Part shown: in pieces, positions 46,312 to 57,703 of the stretch
Layout of the letters: each line of letters starts with the position of its first letter
How positions within the stretch are numbered: position 1 is the first letter of the stretch
DNA from: Actinernus sp. WN-2022
Taxonomy: Eukaryota; Cnidaria; Anthozoa; Actiniaria; Actinernidae
Assembly (NCBI GenBank): GCA_030867875.1
Contig: JAOWCC010000577.1
Span: 74,519,012 to 74,583,011 of the forward strand
Reading direction: 5' to 3'
Length of the DNA stretch: 64,000 bases
The notes under the pieces: generated by a model
Told to the model about the DNA's origin: nothing
What the model saw: the letters and a program-made list of their open reading frames with translations, nothing else
Databases searched by the model: none
Position numbers and translations under genes: made by a program

Positions 46312-47520
46312 TCCGTAAAATTCCGAAAAGAAGCCCCTCCCCCTAAAATAAGCCCCATAAATTTTAAACGCAAAAACCCTTCCTGTAATAACCCCCCCCC
46401 CCCCCCCCCCCCGCCCGCCGAATATAAGCCCATGGGCTTGAGGATGGCCCTTATCAGCTACATAGACAAAACCTACAATAAAGCTTGTTGTTGTTATGTT
46501 CAGAGAGTTGTTAGGTTCCAAGAGATCATTTAATGACCGCAGTTCACAATGTTTTGAAACAGTGCCATCCGAAAATACGCCCAGCTCATTTTGAAATGCA
46601 AATTTCCCTCTAGACTTTCTCAAAGACCTTCTTAGCCACCCACACGAAGGACTTTTCCCACTTGCAGCGCGCCAAATTTACCGGCTGATTTTTCAACCGG
46701 AGGCGTGGCTTATGACGTACTAAGATTTGCCCAATCACAAAGCGTCAGTTCTTCAGGCATTGTATGTTGACGTGTCAAGTCAGTCGACCGTGGATGTGGT
46801 ATTTACAATTTGAGTGTAGTCAGAAATAATAGTAATAATTCAACCTTTATATAGCGCCTTAATCCTAAACGTCCAAAGGCGCTTTACATAGCTGGAAAAC
46901 AGGCAAGTTAATTTACAAGAACTATAAAATCTTACGATCTAAGCAATAACTAAACTAACAAAAACTTTCTTTAAATAGATATGCTTTTAACTTAGCTTTG
47001 AAGACTCCCACCAAGGGGCATAACTTAATAGTAAGTGGCAACAAATTCCACAGTTTTGGCGCAATAACAGAAAAAGCCCTTTCTCCATAGCTCTTTAAGT
47101 TGACTGTAGGAACCTTCAGAAGGAACTTATTGGAAGACCTAAGTTACGAGGAGGAGTATAGTACTCTACCATATTACGAATATAGGTAGGAGCCAGATTA
47201 TTTAGAGCTTTATATGTAAGAAGTAATATCTTATAAGTTATTCGTTTTTTCTACGGGTAGCCAGTGGAGACGCTTAAGAACAGGTGAAATATGAACATAC
47301 TTTCCACCACCACCAACAATAAGGCGAGCGGCGCAATTTTGAACTGACTGCAAGTCGAACTCGCCTCGCTTCGATTCTCGCGCTGACTCGACCTGGAGCA
47401 AGTCTAATTTCCCTACAAAAATAACCCCTCGTATATAAGCCCTCTCCGAAAATAAGCCCACCAAAAAGGTCCTTTGAGCAAATATAAGTCCAGTGCTTAT
47501 TTCGGAATTTTCCGGTATGT
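46312..47520. mobile_element. TIR element (CCGTAAAATTCCG ends), copy 2
   Basis: Same element as 17918-19216, with a poly-C run at 46391-46412 and the nested LINE. Confidence 0.58.
46825..47400 (-). mobile_element. CR1/L2-type LINE 3' end, copy 2
   Basis: Duplicate of 18500-19060 with the same truncation point and tail, so it predates the segmental duplication. It has extra indels (for example within HWLPVEK) that break the frame further. Confidence 0.83.
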
Positions 47521-48094
47521 CAATCAATGCCATAATTATCATGATGGCGCTAATTGAGTATAAGTTTAGTTACAATATCAATGTTCTTCAAATGGCAATA
47601 AAGAAATCTCTTAAGTTAACGATGTTACCGAGCCCGAAACCACTTTTAGAGTTAATTCTAAGTCAATTGATTACGAGGTTTGTCGACTGTGAAACTTGTA
47701 AAACAACATGTTAATCTTGAGTTACGAACTTTCGAGTGAGTTTTAAATCCTTTTGCTTCATTTCAGAATATGTTTGCTTTTAGCGTAGCTTGCGCACTTC
47801 TGGGTTGTTTCGCAAGAAATAGTGCCGACTTTCCTTCATACTTCCGCCGTTTAAGACAACAACTGGTTTCATCAGTTCTTTGATAGTTTGACTTCTAGAG
47901 GAAACAGAAGCATGGGGAATCTCTCATTTTAAAGCTGAAGGTTTAAAACATCTGCTGGAACATTAGTTTATGAGGCGCTAGCGCTTTTGACGATGGTCTG
48001 TTAGTTTTTCAGGTCAGTCATTTTTCCAATTACGATAGGCAACTAGTTCCTGTAAAAAACTTAGTGTTGGTCTGCGTCGGCGGGGAAGATAAAC

Positions 48095-48290
48095 ACTGGT
48101 ATGTAATCAACTAAAGTCGATTGAGGTATGCTAACCGCCGTGGAAAGCGAGTAGTAGCTGACGTTTCGAGCGTTAGCCCTTCGTCAGAGCTAACGCTCGA
48201 ACGAAGGGCTAACGCTCGAAACGTCAGCTGCTACTCGCTTTCCACGGCGGTTAGCATACCTCAATTGACTTTAGTTGATTACATACCAGT
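48095..48290. repeat. Complete foldback, about 90-bp arms, copy 2
   Basis: Inverted arms ACTGGTATGTAATCAACT ... GACGTTTCGAGCGTTAGC and inverse, centred near 48185. A diverged relative of one arm is at 25870-25945. Confidence 0.82.
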
Positions 48291-48409
48291 ATTTTTCCAA
48301 TTAAACTTACAAAGGCTCGTGTGACAATTGCTCTCGTTTTGAAAGGCCCTATGGGTTCTAATATTGTGTCAATTCAATGGTTAATTAGGTGGCGTGTGTG
48401 CTATTGTTC

Positions 48410-48490
48410 ATGGCGGAGGAGCTTAGAAGTCCAGTAAGGCCCCGCGGGAATGTTCAAAATCCAAATTTAGCAAGCGAATTTGAGTTGCCA
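48410..48490 (+). CDS. Possible short first exon (MAEELRSPVRPRG...), copy 2
   Basis: Identical to 20253-20333 over 27 codons. No splice donor identified. Low confidence for the same reason. Confidence 0.2.
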
Positions 48491-48619
48491 ACTTCATTAT
48501 CATCAATATTTTTTATTAGACTCAATAATAAGTTTACAATTTGGAAATATACTTATGAATTGACATTTACGATGTAAATATATAATATTGATTAACCAAT
48601 ATAATTGTTTTATTGAGTT

Positions 48620-48975
48620 CGAGTCATCCTAATAGCATAAACTAATCGAGAGGATGACCGTCAATACTTATATTTAGAGGGGGGATAAATTAAAGTAAGT
48701 TTGTATTTCTTCAGTAATAGTAGTATAATCTATAAATATTATAAAGTCAAAAGACTTGTCAAAGGAATAATTATCTAAAACAGAACTTTTAATATTTTTA
48801 CGAAAAGAGACGAGAGAGGTTATGTTTCTTGTATTAGAAGGTAACGAATTCCAAAGTTTTGAACCAAATGTTGATTTCGATAATACTATTAGCCGTCGGA
48901 TTTCTACAAGAAAATGGCTGCGACTTAGTTATACATCAAACTAACTTTTCCTTACGAAACCTAAGAAATAAAAGT
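48620..48975 (-). mobile_element. Second LINE 3' end, copy 2
   Basis: Duplicate of 20480-20830 with a few substitutions; same truncation. Confidence 0.74.
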
Positions 48976-49039
48976 ATTATTGAACGTGAAAATTGACTTC
49001 AAAGAGAATCAAATGCCATTTTCCACTGTTAAAACTTAA

Positions 49040-49598
49040 AGTGCATATAACTCTTTTGCAATTTTTATTGCTTACGAACCTCCGAAGAGTTTTGAGTACT
49101 TCTGTGAAGAATGTTTTGGTTTTGAGTGAATACTTTATGTTCTACGCTTGTTTGAAATCGTGTAAATGTGACCTTTCCTGACCCATGACCGCGTAAGCAA
49201 AAGCCTGGGTAGATACCTGTATTTACGCGATCTTGATGTCATATAATTAATTCGGCTTTGCAATCTTTCAATAAATACTTAACATGTTGACTAAAATGAC
49301 TTTTTTCTTTACTAACAACTCGCAAACTGTGTTTATTTTCTATGCATCGATGTTGTTGTGATAGAAAGGCGTCATGGAGAATAATGCATTAATGAGGTGA
49401 CGTACATACAGGTTTCGACCCAGGCTTTTACTTACGCGGTCATGGGTCAGGAAAGGTCACAAAAGGTCATATTTACACGATTTCAAACAAGCGTAGAACA
49501 TAAAGTATTCACTGTAAACCAAAACTTTCTTCACAGAAGTACTCAAAACTTTTCGGTGGTTCATAGGCTATCAAAATTGCAAAAGGGTTATAGGCACT
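49040..49598. mobile_element. 559-bp TTAA-flanked foldback, copy 2 only
   Basis: TTAA at 49036-49039 and 49599-49602; arms of about 200 bp starting AGTGCATATAAC and AGTGCCTATAAC, sharing GTACTTCTGTGAAGAA and CCTGACCCATGACCGCG. Copy 1 has the empty site near 20868 (ACTAAAAGTCG). Confidence 0.85.
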
Positions 49599-49812
49599 TT
49601 AAAGTCGTTGATTCAGGGTGGAAGCTGTTGATTCAGTAGAAGCTGTATTAATTATTAAACAGCTTCTACTACTCATTAATTATTACATGCAGGTATGTTT
49701 TATGTAAGCATTGTTGCTATTGCTTGCATTTTAAGTATTGTTAGACTATTGTGAATAGTTATCCCGTTCATGGATTATTATATTCTTTTTGGGACCGCAG
49801 AACCCAACAAGT

Positions 49813-49890
49813 GATTCAGTAGTGTAGTTTAGGGAGTGGGCTAGGAATCTATGGGTTCTAGAAAAGTTTGTTCGAATCCCGTTAGAGGCG
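49813..49890 (+). repeat. tRNA-like sequence, copy 2
   Basis: Counterpart of 27511-27600 with B-box-like TTGTTCGAATCCC. Confidence 0.4.
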
Positions 49891-51489
49891 GATTCTTTTC
49901 TTTCGATGTCACTTCACTTCTTTGCTGTTGACATGTTACTTTCCCAGTTATTATGGAAAGGGCTTCGACATTTCAAAGTCCTAGTCCTTTGAAATTTCTA
50001 GTGGTGCTGACAGTATTTAGTTTCAAAGTACGGCACGTGGTACAAATACAGCCCTGCGATTGGTGGTTTTCCACATGAATAATTAATGACTAGTAAAAAT
50101 CTGTTGTCAAACGGTATTGAGATGAGCTAAAAGGTGTTTTGAGACCAGAATTTAAACTAGAGAAGTGACTGGCGATGCGTATCGAACTCGGATCGAGGTA
50201 TGGGAGAGCGCGAAAATGCCTTGCGGTACCCTCTGAGCAGAGCCTTCAATTCTTTGGTTTTCTTCATCTCATTCCGCTGGAGATTAAGAAAACCAAAGAA
50301 AAGACTGCTCTGCTCGCAGGTACATGGGGGAGGATGAGGGTTGACTCTGTCCAGAATATCTTCTGGCCTGCTTTTTAAAAGTACAAACTGCATACGACAC
50401 GGCAGAAATTAGACGTTGAACCGGGCTTAAACTGTTCACGTCTATTCAATCACTAACATTTACATATTTCATTCGCGTGCAATAAATAATTTGGTAATGC
50501 CAGATAAAAATGATACTGCTTTTAATTTAAAGTTTGTGGAATTAGATGAAATGGAAATTATATTATTGGAATCGGAGTATTTGCGAGTTTGAAATTACTG
50601 TTACATGTATGTTAGTGCTCTTCTGGACAACCGCCAATTTTCTCGCAACCTGATTAATAATAACAAGAGGCCTGAGTGGCCTTAACTTGGGCCACCTAGG
50701 AACTGGTGAATACATGTAGTTCATGGAGTTCTAGCATATTTGTGTCATACATGGTTTGTGCTTGCGGAGCCCGATAAATAGACCTAGTCACTTAGCCTGT
50801 GTATTGCCCCATTTCAGACCACGTGATAGTTCTCCAGAGGATTCAGTGCTTTGTTTTCCAATTATAGAAATTGGGACATTTCCTCTTGGGATACAGAAAA
50901 ACATTAAGCATTACTAAAGGGAATATTCAGGTGGCCTGAAATGGGACAACAAACAGGCAAACTGACTGTTGATTAACTACTCATGCTCGTGATCATCTAT
51001 ATATAATGGATGGACCTTTTGCAGGAATGCAATCACGTGGTTGTACTAGATGGCAAACATCTTAATTCATGTATTGAAAGGCACTTGTACGAGATCGGCA
51101 GTGTTATTAGCAAAACCTGTTTGTAAATGCTATTTTCTACCCCCTATCGATCTTTCTAAAACAGCATTTTTAAAGATAGCTTGCCATCCAGCATCCATGG
51201 CAACATCTTTGCCATGGAGATGACAAGCTCAATTCATTTGTTAACAAAGTATTATAGCAGCACATGACTGTTTCCTGCAAAAGGCCTATTACAACTGCTC
51301 CAAGTAGTTATAATAAATCAACTTCACATAACACAGTCTCTGAACTTTACTTGCTCAAACATATTACAATATTGAGGTTTTTGGGGTGTTTTGGAAAGCG
51401 TTTCTTTTTAGCATGGTTTACCAACCCATACTTTTCAACATTTTTAGAAATCAATGTTTTTCAGTAGGATTCATGGACTGCTAAGTAAT

Positions 51490-51630
51490 ATATACAACAC
51501 TGTCAGCCGTGTTGTATCACATAACCAAACACAGAGAACTGAACTTGAAAAATGACGTGAAGCGGAGTTTTTTAAACTCAGTTCGAGGTGTTTGGATATG
51601 TGATACAACACGGCTGACAGTGTTGTATAT
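51490..51630. repeat. 141-bp foldback
   Basis: Arms ATATACAACACTGTCAGCCG and inverse, continuing into TGTTGTATCACATA. AT-rich centre. Confidence 0.82.
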
Positions 51631-52344
51631 GGCTTCTCCAACGAATTTACCATTGAAGAGAAAACGAAGAAAGTTTGGATAATTTATGCAAGTGTTTCAT
51701 CACATATCCAACTCCTTCACGCTTGTGATTTTCTTTGTAATATTCTCATGAATTATTGAGTTTGAGAATATTATTTCTAACTTCACTGTTCAAGCACAGT
51801 TACTGTCTAACATGTACCTTTTCCTTTAGCTAATAGCTATATCCCTTGTGAATATTTAGGGTTTGTCGTTCTAAATGTGAAATAAAGTTATCTATCTAGA
51901 TCTGCATGCAGTTTTATTTTCGAGTAGAGTGGTGACTGCAAATATTAGTGCTAGTGTTAATTTTTTCTATCACTGGGATGCCGACGCTGGCCTAGAACAA
52001 CAGGAATCGGGCCATTTACTGCTATATTTGATGCCATTACTTTTAACAGAAACGAATATGAAATAACTGCAATCTGGTAAGTTTTACTTACAAATATTTC
52101 ACCACGTGCGTAAGGAGCGCCGGCTAATCCCCAATCGCTTCGTAAAATGTGAGATTTCCATTCAAAGTTCTAGAAAGCTCAACCTCTCTCCATTCCCATC
52201 AAAGAAACATACTACTCGTGTGGTGTTCGTCGTGTCAAATGATAAATATCTGGGTAAAAAACGTCCTTCGTCTCCGACAAGGGCTACAGGGAAAGGTACG
52301 ATCAAAACATATTTATAAGTTACAAGCAATAAGATGGAGTCTGA

Positions 52345-52447
52345 ATTTGAAACTAACCTCACCCGCGTTTGGGTTTAGGTTTGCTTTGCGTGTGGTTCTG
52401 AGTAAACGCAAATCCTAAACCAAACGCAGGTGAGGTTAGTTTCAAAT
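52345..52447. repeat. 103-bp foldback
   Basis: Arms ATTTGAAACTAACCTCACC and inverse, inner GTTTGG/CCAAAC pairs. It interrupts or follows the possible exon at 52480-52565. Confidence 0.8.
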
Positions 52448-52479
52448 GCAGTAACGACCTTCTCAAATTTCCAGGGTGG

Positions 52480-52565
52480 ACGCTTACAAGAGCTTCAACT
52501 ATATAACTAAAATCACTGAAATCACATACATTTTCTAACGAATCATACGTTATACTCTCCGCCAT
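52480..52565 (-). CDS. Possible first coding exon (MAESITYDSLENVC...)
   Basis: Minus-strand ATG in strong context (CCAACATGGCGGAG) followed by an acidic stretch ending near YIVEAL and a donor-like GTAAGCG. The downstream frame then runs into a foldback. Such MAE starts are common in animal first exons, but no second exon or family could be identified. Confidence 0.3.
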
Positions 52566-52649
52566 GTTGGGGCGATCGAAGGATTGATCCCACGAACATA
52601 ATCAGAGCGGTACAAAAAAGGCGCCAAATATTAGAGGTCGTGCAAAAAA

Positions 52650-54880
52650 AAAGTTGAAGTCGTTCCCCCCACAAAGTCGTGCCATAAATTAAAGTTGAAG
52701 TCGTGAATGCATGGCCCTTACAGGCCACCGTATATCTAACCACATGGATATTGCGTTTGTTTTTGCTTTTTGTAATACAGTTTACGCCACCAATGGTTAA
52801 CAGAAAATCATTAATTACTTCATCGAGGAAGTTTGGAATCGGTAAGTTTTTAGGAAAGATGAAAATTACAAATTGTTCTGCGCGGTATAAATATGTTACA
52901 TGTATATGCAGTTTGCACATCAACAAGAGAAGCAGATGAAATGCCGACACACCCCTTCCAAGCCATAAATAATGAACACTCCCTTGGCATCATGTTTGAG
53001 AGCTGGCTTTAGGCTAGATGCCTCATTGCACTTGATGCACAATTAGGAAGTTCTTAGCCTAGAGATGGATATTTTTTTACGTACTTAGATGCCCTTTGGG
53101 GGCCCCATACGATTCACAGATTTGCCAATTCAATCAATTCTCATTTACCGCGGTTTAATTCTGTTTTACATGCCCAGCACCGAGACGGTCGATGCTTTTT
53201 CTGTTTCTTGGGAGGGGGAGAATAATTAGCTAGCCCTCCTTTACACTGCGTTATAAGAGTTATACAACACTTTAATAATAACGCGTCATGCGACTGGGAC
53301 TCTCGGTAGTACCTTACTGGCCGTCCAGTACTTTTTGGCCTTTCCTTTTTCGCGATGTTTATAGTTGTCAACCCTATGTAATTGGTAAAATTGAGTTCCC
53401 AGGTTCCACAGGGATTTTCGTTCTAGGTAACTTCAAGGGCTCACTCATTGGGTCCGAAAATTTGACGAGCCCCGTACTGGCTGTCAGATTACAAGCTTAA
53501 AAAGATCAGTACATGGCCGATTGGCTGGTACTCTACATTCATTTGTGTTGATTTATGTTATGGAATAACCGATTGGCTTTGATACCGGTTTTTTCCAGTT
53601 GCAGATTTGCAAGCAGGGTATCGCTGCCATATGGGCAGAAAATCACAGCCGATGGGCTCCATTGTTGATAACTAGTTCAGTATTGAATATTTGCCATTAT
53701 CCAGGAGCCGATCGAGTGGCTACCAGCTGGATAGATTACATTCTCGTTCCCAGTGCCTCCTCAACTAACTGAAAAAATCAGAGGCTCTGGTAAGACACGG
53801 AACAGGCTCTAATTTGATTGGCTAGCCAAATCGGCTGCGTAATGAAGGAAAAAATGAGCAGGTGCTGCGCACAGAGCTTTTCTTCCGGTTCACTTAGTGG
53901 ATATATCACTTCCGTTGTAAACATAGCCAGTAAAGTAAGGCATTTTTTGAGGTGTTCTTTCAATAAAAGTAAAATAATCAAAAGAATTAACATTCATATG
54001 TGAAAATAATAAAGAATGAAGTAATGTGACTTTTAAAAGAACATGATTAAACAGATTAATTAATTAATTAATTAATAAACATTCATATATGTAATGTTTG
54101 GTGGCAAAAGCCCACGAAAGCCCTGAAAATAATTTTAGGAAAACTGTTCTTCAAGTGGAGTTTTGTTACACATTGTGGTCACGTAAGCCAGCCACGGTGT
54201 TCAAAAACCCAAGTCGGCTCAAAGACAGTAAATACTCGAACTAATAAAGATTAATGGTCAGAATAGCTTCTCCATGTTGTAGGTGGAAATCGTGGACACA
54301 AACGGACAATTGTTTCCTTTCGTTGAGGACGAACGAGACTGGCACCATCAGAGAACTACGGCCACCTGAAATAAAACTAAAATTTGCTTGACCAAATAAT
54401 TTAAAACACTTAAATAAGAGGCTCAATAGGAAGAGCAATAAAAAAAGGTTCAACCTAGTATGATTTTTTTGAAGATAGCTGGAAGGATGGCAGAGATGTA
54501 GAGAAGATTAAAATCACTGCCATAAAAGTCTGGATTTCGATGGCATCGAAAATGGCCGCAATGCTATGTGAGCGCGCTAAGCACTGTGGGTGAGACGGCT
54601 CCTTTAAAACCATAAACGTGACGTAATTAAAATCCATTCATGCTCTTTGAATATTTAGTCAACCGCATAATTACATTGTATTTTAGTGTTATTCTTCTCA
54701 AAAACAACACGCTTTTCCCCAGGGGAAGCCAGGAGAAGCCAGGGTCGTTTAATCAATGGCGCTCAGTCAAGCATTAAACAAAACGTTTTCGAAAGCAACT
54801 CGACTGCGACGTCTTTAGTTTCGGCAGAGAAACCTAAACTTCTCAGAGATTTGTTCCGTTCCTCGGCGATCATGTTATAA
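52650..54880. other. Intergenic, no gene supported
   Basis: Several short frames on both strands without domains or good codon pattern. Contains an (ATTA)n microsatellite near 54056-54080. Short matches to the family H 5' region occur just before, near 52230-52290 (ATCTGGGTAAAAAACG). Confidence 0.45.
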
Positions 54881-54885
54881 CAAAC

Positions 54886-55035
54886 TTATACCATGGCATT
54901 TCGGGTTATTAGTGATTTAAATTGCCCCGAGAGCCGAGGGAAGATTTGCCGAAGCGGCCTCGTGACTTTTACAAATCTTCCCTCGGCTCTCGGGGCAATT
55001 TAAATCACTATAATACCACTCATGCCATGGTATAA
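54886..55035. repeat. 150-bp foldback
   Basis: Outer TTATACCATGGCA and inverse, inner GTGATTTAAATTGCCCCGAG and inverse. Nearly perfect. Confidence 0.85.
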
Positions 55036-55312
55036 CTTATAATAGTAAATATGGATTTGGAATATAAAGACCCAACTTGATTATTATTGTGCTAGATTTA
55101 AGTTCTGCGAAGTATCGCCATTTTAAAAGATTGACGTAAACGCTTACTTCGGTAACAAATCATTTATATGGATTCATCATTTATTTTAAAATGTCGCACT
55201 AGAGGCAACGATTACATTTGGTAGCAACAATCTTTGTCTTATAATGAACAGTAACGTAGCACATGGTTCTCCTCAAAGTCTCTTTCAAAATATTAATAAT
55301 TACTTATTTACG

Positions 55313-55457
55313 AAATGAAACAGATCTGCTCATACAAACAGAGATAAGTTTGGGAGAATTCGAGAGCAGAACAAACACGAGACTGCAGGTCGAGAATTCT
55401 CCCAAACTTACCGAGGTTTTCATGAGCCTGTGCAAACACGGAAAATCTGTTTCATTC
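55313..55457. repeat. Foldback with interrupted arms
   Basis: Outer AATGAAACAGAT/ATCTGTTTCATT, inner TAAGTTTGGGAGAATTC and inverse. Confidence 0.78.
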
Positions 55458-56038
55458 CTTTTACAAAATTATTATTTTGATAAAAGAAGTACTTACGGTG
55501 TGACGTCATTTCCATGTTTGCACAAGCTTATGAAAACCAGCCAATCAGAACGCGCGTATATCTACATTACCTTCTCTCCTGCGTGACTAGTGGAATACCA
55601 TCACTAACACCCCTTGTAGGTGCATCGTACCAGAATAAAGTCAATCACCTCCTTTGTAGCGCTAGATATATGTACTGATATTTGTTCTTTCACGTTATGT
55701 TTTCCTCGAAACTTACACTTTCATTCTTGGAACATATATCTGCGGAAAAATACTAGTACTAATAATTTGAAAATCCTAGTTTTCTAGCTACCATTTTCCT
55801 GTAAAACAAGGTTCAGTTTAAGACCCCAACGCTTCCGGGGCGAATTATCAATCCGGAATTATATTCCACTCGGGACACTGCAAAGGGTTTCGTATAGGGT
55901 CTATGGCCTACATTTGTATTTGTAACGATTCGGAGAATAACAACCCCGCCAAGACCACGGCAAATTTAAAATCATTTGTTCATTCTAGCTAAGGTGTACA
56001 GCTTGTTCTCTGTATTAGTTCAACCACGTGCAGCAAAA

Positions 56039-57703
56039 TTAATACTTTGAAAGACACCTTTGCGGCCTTTTTTCTTTGTGAATCAGATCATTTAAATGCT
56101 TTGTCGTGTGAGTTCGACAATGGGCGGTAAGATGATGTTTCCTTTTAAATGCCTTTCCACACTGGGTACACTTGAAAGGCCTTTCACCTGTGTGAGTTCG
56201 AAGATGGGCGGAAAGTTCGCATCTCTGTTTAAATGTCTTGTCACACCAAGTACACTTGCACGGTCTTTCGCCTGTGTGAAATCGAAGATGGACGGAAAGA
56301 TTGCCTCTCTGTCTAAATGTCTTGCTACACTGGGTACACTTGTAAGGCCTTTCGCCTGTGTGTAATAGAAAATGGATGGAAAGATTATATCTAGCTTTAA
56401 ATGACTTGTCACACTGGGTACACTTGTAAGGCTTTTCACCTGTGTGAGTTCGAAAATGGCGTTCTAACAGACTACGGAATTTAAATGCCTTCTCACACTG
56501 GGAACACTTCAAATGCCCTTCTTCCGTTGACATGGGTTGTTCTTGGTTTTCGACAGTGTCAGTGCAGCAAGGTTCTCCTGAAATACTAAGTATTTCATCT
56601 TCAACATGCCCAACAGCATTTGCAGGATCTGTGAATGAACTAAGCATGTTTTGCCTGCTGGTATCACTGTTCCACTTCTCGCATTCCTGCCATTCTAAAG
56701 TAACGTCCTCAGCAGGGTTGTCAGGCAATTCGTGAGGAGAAACCTTTTTTACTGTTAAAGGATCTACAACTGCGTCTTTTTCTTCAATATCAAGGAATAC
56801 ATGTATCTGTCCCATAGTCACATTATTCTCAAGGCATTCAGGAATGCTTTCGCATTCAGCTGGCATCTCGTTTGATGATTCCGCTAGGATGGAGTTATGT
56901 ATCGTTGTTGCACCTGAACTCTCACTTCGGCGACCACTGCTATGGAACTTTTCACTTGAAGGAGTTTCTAAATGATCCTCCACATCTGATTGATTGTTTT
57001 CAATCAGATCATTTCTAGACTTTTTCTTTCCCGATGCTTCACCATACGACACACATGTACCTCTTACACAAGGATAGATTTCTAAATCAATGTCATGGTG
57101 GGCATCAACTAATTCGTTACTTAGATCGGATTCATCGATATCATTTGATACTGGCTTGTCGTTGTTAAAACCACAAGAGATTTGGGGCACGAGTCCTTTT
57201 TCAATTATTTTCCCGCAGTCTTCTTTATTCACATTTGCAATTGCTTGGTGCGAGATGGGACGTTGTTCTTGGAAAACATCTTTCTTTAAAGATGACATAT
57301 TCAGTTCTTCATTTCTTGCTTTGCCCAGTTGATTAGCATGCCTTTCAAGTTGACGAACTTCGCAAATATTACAGGAGTCACCATCTGCTCCTTTCGTTTG
57401 TGCCATTGACCTTACCCTAACTGAGCCATCACGGCATACCTTCTCAGCATTGCAGACAGACAGTGCACAGTTAAACAATGTTCGTAGCGATCTACTGTCA
57501 GCTACGCCACTTATATCAGTTTCCATTCCAGTGCTGTTGTATGTCTTACGAGTATGGGTTTGGCTGTCAGTGCTTGTGATATTCATACCAGTCGTGGTTT
57601 CTTCTGTTTGCGTACCTATACTGCGTACAAACATCCCTTGTTCATTGTGTTGGTGAAGTGGTGAATCACGTGCTTCGGTTACGGAACTGTTACTCTCGGT
57701 GTC
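56039..57703 (-). CDS. ZNF-C: C2H2 zinc-finger protein, 5 C-terminal fingers (last exon)
   Basis: Open for 554 codons from an acceptor (TTTCTAG|GAC at 57703) to the stop. The first internal Met is at 57634, but 23 upstream codons are in frame, so the true start is probably in an exon further upstream that I could not identify. The N-terminal two thirds is long, acidic, Ser/Glu-rich and likely disordered, with an IGTQTEE motif soon after the internal Met and a small Cys pair (CNIC). Five canonical fingers sit at the C-terminus, about residues 398-532 counted from the exon start. They have linkers HTGEKPY, HTGERPY, HTGERPC and HTGERPF and a short basic tail. The fingers are not the CGKCF type of ZNF-A/B, so this is a different family. 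Expected role: nuclear DNA-binding regulator. The exon lies about 100 bp downstream (in its own direction) of a large inverted duplication at 57800-59850. Confidence 0.87.
   Translation of the reverse strand, partial: DTESNSSVTEARDSPLHQHNEQGMFVRSIGTQTEETTTGMNITSTDSQTHTRKTYNSTGMETDISGVADSRSLRTLFNCALSVCNAEKVCRDGSVRVRSMAQTKGADGDSCNICEVRQLERHANQLGKARNEELNMSSLKKDVFQEQRPISHQAIANVNKEDCGKIIEKGLVPQISCGFNNDKPVSNDIDESDLSNELVDAHHDIDLEIYPCVRGTCVSYGEASGKKKSRNDLIENNQSDVEDHLETPSSEKFHSSGRRSESSGATTIHNSILAESSNEMPAECESIPECLENNVTMGQIHVFLDIEEKDAVVDPLTVKKVSPHELPDNPAEDVTLEWQECEKWNSDTSRQNMLSSFTDPANAVGHVEDEILSISGEPCCTDTVENQEQPMSTEEGHLKCSQCEKAFKFRSLLERHFRTHTGEKPYKCTQCDKSFKARYNLSIHFLLHTGERPYKCTQCSKTFRQRGNLSVHLRFHTGERPCKCTWCDKTFKQRCELSAHLRTHTGERPFKCTQCGKAFKRKHHLTAHCRTHTTKHLNDLIHKEKRPQRCLSKY

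Larger units (their letters stand above)
37117..50934 (+). repeat. Segmental duplication, copy 2
   Basis: Direct copy of the segment at 9149-29617. It ends at about 50934, where TTCAGGTG is followed by unrelated sequence. It carries its own insertions at 38574-40528 and 49040-49598 and lacks several blocks present in copy 1. Similarity to the array may begin upstream of 37117, but tandem repeats make the left edge ambiguous. Confidence 0.9.

Noticed and set aside
56092..56439. Additional frames opposite and alongside the ZNF-C fingers
   Set aside because: Also a consequence of the 84-bp periodicity of the finger array.
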